Both the position numbers and the translations under genes were made by a program. Below the pieces are notes generated by a model, which was not told the DNA's origin, did not search any database, and saw only the letters and a program-made list of their open reading frames with translations. A stretch of DNA of 64,000 bases from Hymenobacter jeongseonensis (lineage in GTDB: Bacteria; Bacteroidota; Bacteroidia; Cytophagales; Hymenobacteraceae). The stretch covers positions 186,001 to 250,000 of the forward strand of contig NZ_JADQDQ010000002.1 in the NCBI RefSeq assembly GCF_015694725.1. The letters are read 5' to 3'. Below are positions 1 to 7,306 of this stretch, piece by piece. The first letter of the stretch is position 1. The number at the start of each line of letters is the position of its first letter.

Positions 1-774
1 CTCGTATTTGGGCTGGTGTGGTTTATCGCGCGTTCCCAGCGGGCCAAAATTCAGCAGCAACACGAGCTTTCTCAGCTAAAGGCAGCGGCCCAGCAGCAAG
101 CATTAGCCGCCGCCCTGGTAGCCCAGGAAGACGAGCGGCAGCGCATTGCCGGTGAGCTGCACGACGGCGTCGGCACCATCCTGGCTTTGGCCAAGCTGCA
201 CCTGTTTGCCCCCGGAAGCCCGCCCGCCCCCGAAGCCAGTGCCCTCATTGACCAGGCAGTGGCCGAGGTGCGGCGCATTTCCCGCAACCTGCAGCCGGCC
301 ACGCTGCAGCAACTGGGCTTGGCTCAGGCCCTGCGCGCGCTGGTGCAGGCCGTGCCCGCCGACAACGGCCCCGAAGTACGGCTGGAGCAGGAAAGCCCCA
401 TGGGCCGGCTCATTCCGCCGCACGAGCTCATGGTGTACCGCATTGCCCAGGAGCTGCTCACCAATGGCCTGGTGCACGCCGATGCCACCCACATTGTGCT
501 GCGCATGGGAGCCGTGCCCGGCCTGCTCACCCTTACTTATTCCGATGATGGCCAGGGTTTCGACTTAGACGCCTTGGAAGAATTGCCGCCTCCGGGACCC
601 CACGGGCAGCCCGTGGGCATGGGCCTCATCAACCTGCGCAGCCGCGTGGCGGTGCTTGGGGGCCAGCTCCACTACCATTCTGAGCCCGGCGTGGGAACCC
701 GCGTCGAGGCTATTTTACCTGTTACGCTGCTGCCTGCGGGCATGCCCACTCCCACTTTCACCCTTTCTTCATGA
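1..774 (+). CDS. NarX/DegS-type sensor histidine kinase, 5' end outside window
   Basis: The C-terminal part of a two-component sensor kinase. The reading frame is open to base 1, where the end of a membrane segment is seen, so the sensor region lies outside the window. A short coiled linker leads to an HisKA_3 phosphoacceptor box (ERQRIAGELHDG) with the phosphorylated His coded at 160-162. The HATPase_c domain follows with its N box (ELLTNGLVHA), G1 box (DDGQGFD) and G2 box (GMGLINLRSR). It would autophosphorylate from ATP and pass the phosphate to the next gene product. The stop overlaps the regulator's start as ATGA (771-774), so the two are translationally coupled. The signal sensed is unknown. 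Confidence 0.9.
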   Translation, partial: LVFGLVWFIARSQRAKIQQQHELSQLKAAAQQQALAAALVAQEDERQRIAGELHDGVGTILALAKLHLFAPGSPPAPEASALIDQAVAEVRRISRNLQPATLQQLGLAQALRALVQAVPADNGPEVRLEQESPMGRLIPPHELMVYRIAQELLTNGLVHADATHIVLRMGAVPGLLTLTYSDDGQGFDLDALEELPPPGPHGQPVGMGLINLRSRVAVLGGQLHYHSEPGVGTRVEAILPVTLLPAGMPTPTFTLSS

Positions 775-1187
775 CTCCCAACAACAAGCCCGTAGTCGGC
801 TCCACGCCCGTTCGGCTGGCAATCGTCGACGACCACATTCTCTTCCGCAAAGGATTGCGGGCTTTGCTCAGCGGCTATGCGGGCATTGAAGTGGTGTGCG
901 AGGCCGGCAACGGCCAGGAGCTGCTCGAACTTCTGGACCAAGGCAGCCGCCCCAACGTAGTGCTGATGGACATGCAAATGCCCATTCTCGACGGCCTGCA
1001 AACCACTCGGCTGCTGCGCACCCAGTTCCCGGGCGTGCGGGTGGTCATCATTTCCATGCACGACGACCCTTCGCTGGTGAGCACCGTGCTGGCCGAAGGC
1101 GCCCACAGCTACCTCGTGAAAAACACTTCGCCCGAAGAAATGCGCAGTGCCGTGCTGGCTGCCGCCGCCGCTGGCGACCGGCTGTAA
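771..1187 (+). CDS. Receiver-only response regulator of the NarL type
   Basis: 138 residues forming one REC domain. Visible phosphorylation-site residues are the acidic pair D20/D21 (VDDH), the phosphoacceptor D67 (LMDMQMP), S95 in the Thr/Ser switch position and K117 (YLVKN). Partners of HisKA_3 kinases normally are about 200-220 residues with a C-terminal LuxR-type helix-turn-helix. Here a TAA stop follows the last receiver helix directly and no helix-turn-helix can be found in any frame before the terminator at 1250. It is therefore either a natural stand-alone receiver, acting by protein contact, or a truncated gene that has lost its DNA-binding half. The ATGA overlap with the kinase supports a functional pair. 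Confidence 0.88.
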   Translation: MTPNNKPVVGSTPVRLAIVDDHILFRKGLRALLSGYAGIEVVCEAGNGQELLELLDQGSRPNVVLMDMQMPILDGLQTTRLLRTQFPGVRVVIISMHDDPSLVSTVLAEGAHSYLVKNTSPEEMRSAVLAAAAAGDRL

Positions 1188-1249
1188 GGGCCTTGCCTTC
1201 TATTCTTAATCGGCCCAGGCCAGCGTTGTTGGCCTTCTGATTTACAACT

Positions 1250-1290
1250 AAAAATCCCCGCTATCTGCAAGGCAGATAGCGGGGATTTTT
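1250..1290. terminator. Bidirectional rho-independent terminator
   Basis: A perfect 19-bp inverted repeat (1250-1268 and 1272-1290) with a 3-nt loop, an A run on the left and a T run on the right. It sits between the convergent response regulator and TonB receptor genes and can serve both. Confidence 0.9.
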
Positions 1291-1319
1291 ACGTCAATGC
1301 TTAAACGGAGAATCCGGAA

Positions 1320-3980
1320 TTACAGCGTGGCCGAGAGGCCCACGGTAAAGGTGCGGCCGCGGTTGAAGAAGGCCTGCAAGTCAGCGGGGCTGCTGGTGTT
1401 GGAATTGGACCGGTTCGACACGTCGGTGAAATAGTATTCATTCAAGACGTTGAGAATCGAGCCTTTCAGCGCGAAGCGCACCCGCTCGTTCAGCAGCGGC
1501 TTGAACTCGTAGCCCATGTGCAGGTCCACGTTGCGCGAAGTAGGCAGGCGGTACGAGTCGGTGCTGGTGGTGGGGTCGAGAATGGTTTCGGGGTTGAAAT
1601 CGGCGTAGTACTTGGTGAAGAGCAGGAACGAGGGCCGGATGTAGGCGCCACGAAATGGCTCGTAGCGCAGGCCAATCTGGAACTGGTTCTGGGCGGCATC
1701 GCCCACGTGGGTACCGTCGAGGTACACGGGTTGGTCTACCACGTCGGGGTTCACAAACGAACCGTCTTCCTTGGTTTGGTTCAGCAGGCCCCGGCCTGTC
1801 CAGCGCCAGTCGCCCAGGGCAATGGCCGCGTTCAGTTGCACGCGGCGGCTGATTTCCTGGGCTACACTCAGCTCCACGCCGGCGTGGCGGGCGTTCACGT
1901 TGCGCACGTTGCTGTACACGGCCTCGCCGGTGGCGTTCGAAAACGAAGTAGTGGTTTTGTTGGCCCATAGCGTGTAGTACACATTCAGGCTCACTTTCAG
2001 GCTGGGGTAGGTGATGCCGTAGCCGATTTCGGCGCTCGAAATGCCCTCGGGCTTTACGTTGTCGTACTTGCGGCCGGCGTTGGTGTAGAGCAGGTTGAAG
2101 AACGGCACCTTGCTGTTGTAGCCGATATTGGCGAACACGTTGTCGTGCTCCGAGATGTTGTAATTGGCCCCGCCCTTCACGCTGTAGCCCGTGAACCGGG
2201 TCCAGTCGGTTTCGATGGGCTTGTTGTCAGCCGCCCGTTCCAGAAAATAATCGATGCGCTTGTACGCCACCTGCGAGAGCGTGGCACTGACCACCGCCGA
2301 CAGCAGTGGGGTTTTGTATTCGAGTTGCGAATAGCCGCCCATCCAGCGGGTTTTGCCGTCGTAGTTGTAGCCGAGCTTGTCGCCTACTTGCAGCGGGGTG
2401 TTGGGGTCCACATTGCGGTTGCCAGAATTGGTGGCGAATTTGGCGCCCAGCAAGTCGCGCACTTCGCGGTAGTGCAATCCGGTATAGTCGCGGCCGTCCA
2501 CGCCGGCCGACAGCGTCAGCTTGTCGTTGAGCAAGTAGTCGCCGCCCACCACAAAGCCGTACCAGCGGTGGCTGTTCACGCTGTTGATGAGGAACTGCGT
2601 GGCCCGGCCAGTGGGGTTGGGGTTGATGCCCTGGCCCACGTTGTCGTCGTAAATCTTCTGAAAATCCGTTTGGCCCGTGACGCTGTTTTGGGCGATGGTG
2701 GTGGAGTTGCCGCTGGTGAGGCCGCTGGACCCGCCGCCCTTGCCATACGAGGCATACATCACGGTTGAAACAAACAGACGGTCGCTGACCTGCCACAGGT
2801 CGTTGAAGTTAATCTGGGGCTTATGGTAGAAGTTGGTGCGCTCATTGAGTACTTCCTGACCGTTGCTCACCTTGTTGCCGTTGGCATCAATGCTGTAGCG
2901 GTCGAGCGTACCCCAATACGGGTTGTACTGGAAGCCGCGGTTGCCGTTAGCCACCGGCTTAACGCCGATTTCGCGGGCTTTTTCATCCGAAATCAGCGCC
3001 ACCTGCGAAGCAAAAGAACGCTGCCCGTGGCTTTGGGGCGAGCCCAGGCCGGTGAGCGAGAGGTTGTGCTTGCCCGCCCGCTTGCTCACGGTGCCAAAGT
3101 AGGTCCAGGCATCGTCAAAGGCTTTATCTACCCAGCCGTCGGAGGTGCGGCGCGAGCCGTAAACCGTCACGGCCCAATCGCCCTTCAGCTGCCCCGAGCT
3201 AAGCATGAGCGAATACTTCTGGTAATTATTGGAACCAGTTTCGACGCGTGCCAGCGCCGATTTCTTATCGTCGAAGCCCTTGGTGAGCACGTTGATGGTG
3301 CCGCCCACCGAGGGCACGGCAATCTTGGAAGCCGACAAGCCGCGCTGCACCTGCAGGGATTTGGTTACGTCGCCCAAGTCCCAGTTGGACCAGTATACTT
3401 GGCCGTTTTCCATGTCGTTCACCGGCACGCCGTTGATGAGCACGGCCACGTTGCGCTGGTCGAAGCCGCGCACGTTGATGCGCGAGTCGCCGGTGCCGCC
3501 GCCGCCCTGCGTAGCATACACACCGGGCGTCTCGTTGAGAATCATCGGCAGGTCGCGGTTGGAGAGGGTTTCGCGGAGCTTCACCTCGTTCACGGCCGAG
3601 AAAGCCACGGGCGTGGACCGCTCCTGGGCCTGGGCCGCTACCACCGTCACTTCTTCCAGGCTGGCGTTGTCGGCGCTAAGTGAGAAGGATGCCACCACGT
3701 TTTGGGTCGTGATTCTGACGGTTTGGGTGAGCGGTTTGTAGCCAATAAAGCTGGCCTGCACAGTGTAGGTGCCAGCCGGGAGGCCGGGAATTTTGAACGA
3801 GCCGTCGGCGTCGGCGCCACTGCCGGTGTTTTGGCCGCCGCCCGATACCTGCACGGTGGCACCGGGCAGCGTTTCGCCGGTCACTTTGTCGAGTACGCGC
3901 CCGCGAATGGAAAATGTAGTCTGGGCCAGAGCCGGCAGCGTAACCAGAACCGTTAGGAGGACCGTAAAAAAGTGCTTCAT
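1320..3980 (-). CDS. TonB-dependent outer membrane receptor
   Basis: 886 residues from the start chosen at 3980, where MKHFFTVLLTVLVTLPALAQ gives a clear signal peptide; an earlier in-frame start would add a non-signal stretch. After cleavage comes a carboxypeptidase-regulatory-like beta-sandwich (about 22-95; GRVLDKVTGETLPGATV), typical of Bacteroidota receptors, then a plug domain (about 110-235; NVRGFDQRNVAVLINGVPV) and a long beta-barrel to the C terminus. It would import a ligand across the outer membrane with TonB-ExbBD energy. No SusD partner is adjacent, which favours a siderophore, metal chelate or similar small ligand over a glycan, but the substrate cannot be read from sequence. 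Confidence 0.93.
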   Translation of the reverse strand: MKHFFTVLLTVLVTLPALAQTTFSIRGRVLDKVTGETLPGATVQVSGGGQNTGSGADADGSFKIPGLPAGTYTVQASFIGYKPLTQTVRITTQNVVASFSLSADNASLEEVTVVAAQAQERSTPVAFSAVNEVKLRETLSNRDLPMILNETPGVYATQGGGGTGDSRINVRGFDQRNVAVLINGVPVNDMENGQVYWSNWDLGDVTKSLQVQRGLSASKIAVPSVGGTINVLTKGFDDKKSALARVETGSNNYQKYSLMLSSGQLKGDWAVTVYGSRRTSDGWVDKAFDDAWTYFGTVSKRAGKHNLSLTGLGSPQSHGQRSFASQVALISDEKAREIGVKPVANGNRGFQYNPYWGTLDRYSIDANGNKVSNGQEVLNERTNFYHKPQINFNDLWQVSDRLFVSTVMYASYGKGGGSSGLTSGNSTTIAQNSVTGQTDFQKIYDDNVGQGINPNPTGRATQFLINSVNSHRWYGFVVGGDYLLNDKLTLSAGVDGRDYTGLHYREVRDLLGAKFATNSGNRNVDPNTPLQVGDKLGYNYDGKTRWMGGYSQLEYKTPLLSAVVSATLSQVAYKRIDYFLERAADNKPIETDWTRFTGYSVKGGANYNISEHDNVFANIGYNSKVPFFNLLYTNAGRKYDNVKPEGISSAEIGYGITYPSLKVSLNVYYTLWANKTTTSFSNATGEAVYSNVRNVNARHAGVELSVAQEISRRVQLNAAIALGDWRWTGRGLLNQTKEDGSFVNPDVVDQPVYLDGTHVGDAAQNQFQIGLRYEPFRGAYIRPSFLLFTKYYADFNPETILDPTTSTDSYRLPTSRNVDLHMGYEFKPLLNERVRFALKGSILNVLNEYYFTDVSNRSNSNTSSPADLQAFFNRGRTFTVGLSATL

Positions 3981-3994
3981 ACCAAAATAAAGAG

Positions 3995-4012
3995 CCCCGG
4001 CACACTCCGGGG
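3995..4012 (-). promoter_or_regulatory. Hairpin in the 5' untranslated region of the TonB receptor gene
   Basis: CCGGGG/CCCCGG arms of 6 bp around a 6-nt loop, followed on the minus strand by a T-rich stretch (CTCTTTATTTT) ending just before the receptor's ATG. It has terminator- or attenuator-like form, or may block ribosome entry. No ligand-binding RNA class was recognised. Confidence 0.4.
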
Positions 4013-4083
4013 ACAACAAATATACGGCCCGGTAAGCGGAAGCTCCCGTTGGAGTTCAATAGAATAAATGTAAGATTTGCGGG

Positions 4084-5472
4084 ATGCAAACTCGTCCTTT
4101 ACCCGCGCTGATTCTCTGGGTGCTTACTTTTTGGCTGGGCCTGCCGGTTGCCGGGCAAGCGCAGCTGTATTATGTAGACTTGAGCACGGCCACACTCGTC
4201 TTACCAAACCTGGCCGTGCACGTAGAGCAAGTGCTCGATGCCCGGGCCCGGCGGGCAGGCATCGGCACCGTGCACCGGGGCCTGAACAACGTTCGGCAGT
4301 CGGCCGACCTGCGCCCCTCGGTGCCGCAAGCTCTGACCGCTTGGCTACACGCCCAACTCCCCGCTCGGCCTACCGACCACGCCATTGTGCTGGTGGTGCG
4401 GCAGCTGCAGCTGGCCGAAGAAATCAATGTTTTTTCGGAAAAAGCCACCGTCGAATTGTCGGTGGATGTGTACGCGCACCTCGCCGACGGCTACTATTAC
4501 GTGCTGAACGCTGCCGAACTGGTGGAAAGCAGGGGCATGGAAACCACGGCGCAACACCCCACCAATCTGGCCTTGGCATTTCAGCGCTGCCTCGCCCAGT
4601 GCCAAACCATCGATTGGGAAAAGCTGCCGCCCCAGCCGGCTCGCACGTTGGCCGAACTACAGCAGGTGGGCCGCCCAGCCGCCGCGGCGCTCCGCTACCC
4701 GGCCTTGGTCGATTCGGTGCGCCCCAAAGGCTACTACCCCACGTTTCTGGCGTTCCGCAACAACCAACCCGTTACTGAACCGGCTTTGAGTGTCCGGACC
4801 ACGCCCCGCACTGCCAAGGGCTGGGAGGGCACGCTGGAAGTAGAACCGACGGTGGCCGCAGCCACGGGTGCGCCAGTGGCCCTGCGCGACGCGTGGGGCT
4901 TCTCGGACGGGCAGCAGGTCTACATCTGGCACAAGCGGCACTACCAGCCCCTCACGCGGGCCGGCGACTCGTTTCACTTCGTGGGCTTCAACGGGCCCGA
5001 CCCCGGCGCAGTAGGCACGGCCGGCTTCCTGGGTGGTGCTGCGGGGGGCGCCATCGCAGCGGTGGCCACCTCGGGCAAGCCCGCCGATTTTACCTTGGAC
5101 ATGGTAACGGGGGCCGTTTCGCCATTTGCCGAGGCCAGCGGAGCGGCAGCGGCCGATACGGCAATGATTTATGTGTACCGCCGCGCCAGCAACTCCCCCG
5201 GGCCGGTTCAGGTGCTGCTCAACGGAAAGGTTGTAGCCGAGCTCGACGCACATCAGTTTGCCGCCATTCCTTACACGGATAAGGTGCGCGAGGTGAGCCT
5301 GTGCTTGCAAACGGCGCCGGGGCGCTGCACTGCTTTCATTCCCACCTTCGGCACCACGTCCTACGTCGAAATTGCCCGCGACCTCGCCGACCCGGCCAAC
5401 CCGCTGCTGGAACGAGTGGCCGTTAAAAAGGGCGTATTTGACTTGCGCGTCATTCGGGCCCGCACCAAATAA
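4084..5472 (+). CDS. Secreted protein of unknown function
   Basis: 462 residues. The first 27 (QTRPLPALILWVLTFWLG followed by VAGQAQ) are a signal peptide, so the product should be periplasmic or cell-surface. The body shows no motif I recognise. A glycine/alanine-rich segment at about 318-335 (GGAAGGAIAAV) resembles a short membrane-interacting or flexible stretch. It is divergent from the TonB receptor and shares a 103-bp control region with it. A TAAGATTTG sequence ends only a few bases before the ATG, so the transcript may be nearly leaderless. No T9SS tail or lipobox is present. Confidence 0.85.
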   Translation: MQTRPLPALILWVLTFWLGLPVAGQAQLYYVDLSTATLVLPNLAVHVEQVLDARARRAGIGTVHRGLNNVRQSADLRPSVPQALTAWLHAQLPARPTDHAIVLVVRQLQLAEEINVFSEKATVELSVDVYAHLADGYYYVLNAAELVESRGMETTAQHPTNLALAFQRCLAQCQTIDWEKLPPQPARTLAELQQVGRPAAAALRYPALVDSVRPKGYYPTFLAFRNNQPVTEPALSVRTTPRTAKGWEGTLEVEPTVAAATGAPVALRDAWGFSDGQQVYIWHKRHYQPLTRAGDSFHFVGFNGPDPGAVGTAGFLGGAAGGAIAAVATSGKPADFTLDMVTGAVSPFAEASGAAAADTAMIYVYRRASNSPGPVQVLLNGKVVAELDAHQFAAIPYTDKVREVSLCLQTAPGRCTAFIPTFGTTSYVEIARDLADPANPLLERVAVKKGVFDLRVIRARTK

Positions 5473-5489
5473 ACCGAGTAAGGTGGCCA

Positions 5490-5846
5490 CTACGCCAGTT
5501 CCACCTGCGGGTCCCAGAACAGCTTGGCAAACTCGACCACCCGGTCTTCTTCCACACGCACGCCTTCGGCTTCCAGGGCTTCCTGCATGGCGAAGGGAGT
5601 GGCAAAGTGCAGGCGGCCGGTGAGGTGCCCGAGCCGGTTTACCACGCGGTGGGCGGGCACGTGGTGCTCGGCGGTGTGGGCGGCCATCATGGCGTAGCCC
5701 ACGGTGCGGGCGCCGTGCCGGGCCCCCAGGTAATGGGCAATGGTGCCGTAGGTAGTGACACGGCCGGGCGGGATGAGGCGCACGACTTCGTGCACGTCCT
5801 GGAAAAAATTGCGGGGCTCGGGCGCGGTTTGAGTGGTTGGCTTCAT
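5490..5846 (-). CDS. Alkyltransferase-like (ATL) DNA repair protein
   Basis: 118 residues matching the C-terminal DNA-binding domain of O6-alkylguanine-DNA alkyltransferases: helix-turn-helix region VVRLIPPGRVTTYGTIAHYL, the arginine finger area (GARTVGYAM) and the active-site loop. The loop reads VPAHRVVN, with Ala65 where true methyltransferases have the acceptor Cys (PCHR). ATL proteins such as Thermus TTHA1564 and fission yeast Atl1 lack this Cys; they bind alkylated guanine, flip it out and hand the lesion to nucleotide excision repair. The same role is inferred here. It converges on the preceding gene with a 17-bp gap and no clear terminator. Confidence 0.92.
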   Translation of the reverse strand: MKPTTQTAPEPRNFFQDVHEVVRLIPPGRVTTYGTIAHYLGARHGARTVGYAMMAAHTAEHHVPAHRVVNRLGHLTGRLHFATPFAMQEALEAEGVRVEEDRVVEFAKLFWDPQVELA

Positions 5847-6028
5847 CGGGACGAAGATAGGTTTCGGTCCCGGTGATGCCGCTCTACGTCTATTTTATAG
5901 AGAAGGGCGCAACCTTTGAGGCAAAATTTGCACTATATACGCTACGGCCGACCACCCTTCCTACCGCTTGGCGTGGGCGTCGGGCCCTGACTTAAACATC
6001 CGCCGCCGCTTGCGCGTTCTTGCCACCT

Positions 6029-7237
6029 ATGCCAGTTGAAACCAACACCGTTGCTCCTGCTCCGAAGTGGGATACTACCACCACGCCCGGGCCTACCGCC
6101 GCCCCTCCCGTTTCCGACCCTACCCCGGAAACGCCGCCATCGAAAGGCCGCGGCTGGCTGGGCTGGCTGATTGCGGCCTTGGTGATTGCCGCCATGGTGT
6201 TTGTGAAAATGAAGTATTTCCCCAGCAATGCGGCGGGCGGTGATAAAAAAGGCGCCGCAGCGGGCGGCAAAGGCGGCCCTGGCGGCGCCGGCGGCAAAGG
6301 CCAGCGCACCCCCGTGCAAGTGTACGTGGTGGCCGCCACCAACCTCACCGACGAAGTAGCCGCCACCGGTTCGGTGCTGGCCGAAGAATCGGTTGTCATC
6401 AAAAGCGAGCTATCGGGCAAAATCACCAGCCTCAACATCAAGGAAGGCCAGTCGGTAAGCAAGGGCCAGCTGTTGTTCAGCATCAACGCCGACGAGGCCC
6501 AGGCGGCCATTCAGAAGCAGCAATATAACATCAAGCTTTTCCGGGACCAGGAGCGCCGCCAGCGCACGCTGCTGGATAAGGAATACATCAGCGCCCAGGA
6601 ATACGAAACCTCAAACAACCAGCTGCTCACGGCCCAGGCCGATTTGCAGGCCCTGCGCGCTACCCTGGACAAGGCGTATGTGCGGGCCCCGTTCTCGGGC
6701 GTGCTGGGCTTGACCACCGCCACGGTGGGCACCTACGTGAGCCCGGGCGCCGAAATCACCACGCTCTCGCGCGTGCGGCCCGTCAAAATTGACTTTGCCG
6801 TGCCCGGCCGCTTTGCTGCCAACGTGCGGGTGGGCGACGTGGTGAGCGTGCTCGACGAAACCACCAACAAAAAATACGACGCCAAGGTCTACGCCATCGA
6901 CCCGCAGATTGACCCCGTGAGCCGCACCCAGCCCGTGCGCGCCCGCTTCGCCAACACCGGCAACGAGCTACGCCCCGGCGCCTTCGTGCGCGTGAACCTG
7001 AAGCTGGGCGAAAGCGAAACCGCCCTGCAGGTGCCCACCGAAGCCGTGATTCCGGAGGCCAGCGGCTACAGCGTGTACACCGTGAAAAACAACAAAATGG
7101 TGCCGAAGAAAGTGAAAATCGGCATCCGTTCCGACAAGGTGATTCAGATTACGGATGGCTTGGTGGTGGGCGACAGCGTGATACGCACCGGCATTCTGCA
7201 AGTGAAGCCGGGAGACGCGGTGCGCGTGACGAAGTAA
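6029..7237 (+). CDS. RND efflux periplasmic adaptor subunit (MexA/AcrA-like)
   Basis: 402 residues from the ATG at 6029; an in-frame TTG nine bases upstream is less likely. A proline-rich cytoplasmic start is followed by one membrane anchor (about 46-67, WLIAALVIAAMVFVKM) and a Gly/Lys/Ala-rich linker. Then come a lipoyl/barrel-sandwich half, a coiled-coil hairpin (about 165-220), the second lipoyl half (VRAPFSGVLGLTTA) and beta-barrel and membrane-proximal domains. It is anchored by a transmembrane helix rather than a lipid. It would bridge the inner-membrane pump and the TolC-like channel coded next. Confidence 0.95.
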   Translation: MPVETNTVAPAPKWDTTTTPGPTAAPPVSDPTPETPPSKGRGWLGWLIAALVIAAMVFVKMKYFPSNAAGGDKKGAAAGGKGGPGGAGGKGQRTPVQVYVVAATNLTDEVAATGSVLAEESVVIKSELSGKITSLNIKEGQSVSKGQLLFSINADEAQAAIQKQQYNIKLFRDQERRQRTLLDKEYISAQEYETSNNQLLTAQADLQALRATLDKAYVRAPFSGVLGLTTATVGTYVSPGAEITTLSRVRPVKIDFAVPGRFAANVRVGDVVSVLDETTNKKYDAKVYAIDPQIDPVSRTQPVRARFANTGNELRPGAFVRVNLKLGESETALQVPTEAVIPEASGYSVYTVKNNKMVPKKVKIGIRSDKVIQITDGLVVGDSVIRTGILQVKPGDAVRVTK

Positions 7238-7246
7238 TCAACCAGG

Positions 7247-7277
7247 ACTCCCCTCCCCTTTCAGGAAGGGAGTTTTT
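7247..7277 (+). terminator. Terminator-like hairpin between adaptor and pump genes
   Basis: ACTCCC and GGGAGT arms with further partial pairing between them, followed by a run of five T. It lies inside the operon, so it is more likely a partial terminator or mRNA-stability hairpin than an operon end. Confidence 0.5.
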
Positions 7278-7306
7278 GTTCCGAATCAGCAACTACAATT
7301 CATCCC

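Noticed and set aside
1188..1249. Frameshifted helix-turn-helix after the receiver domain
   Set aside because: No LuxR-type sequence in any frame in the 60 bp before the terminator, so a single indel cannot restore it.
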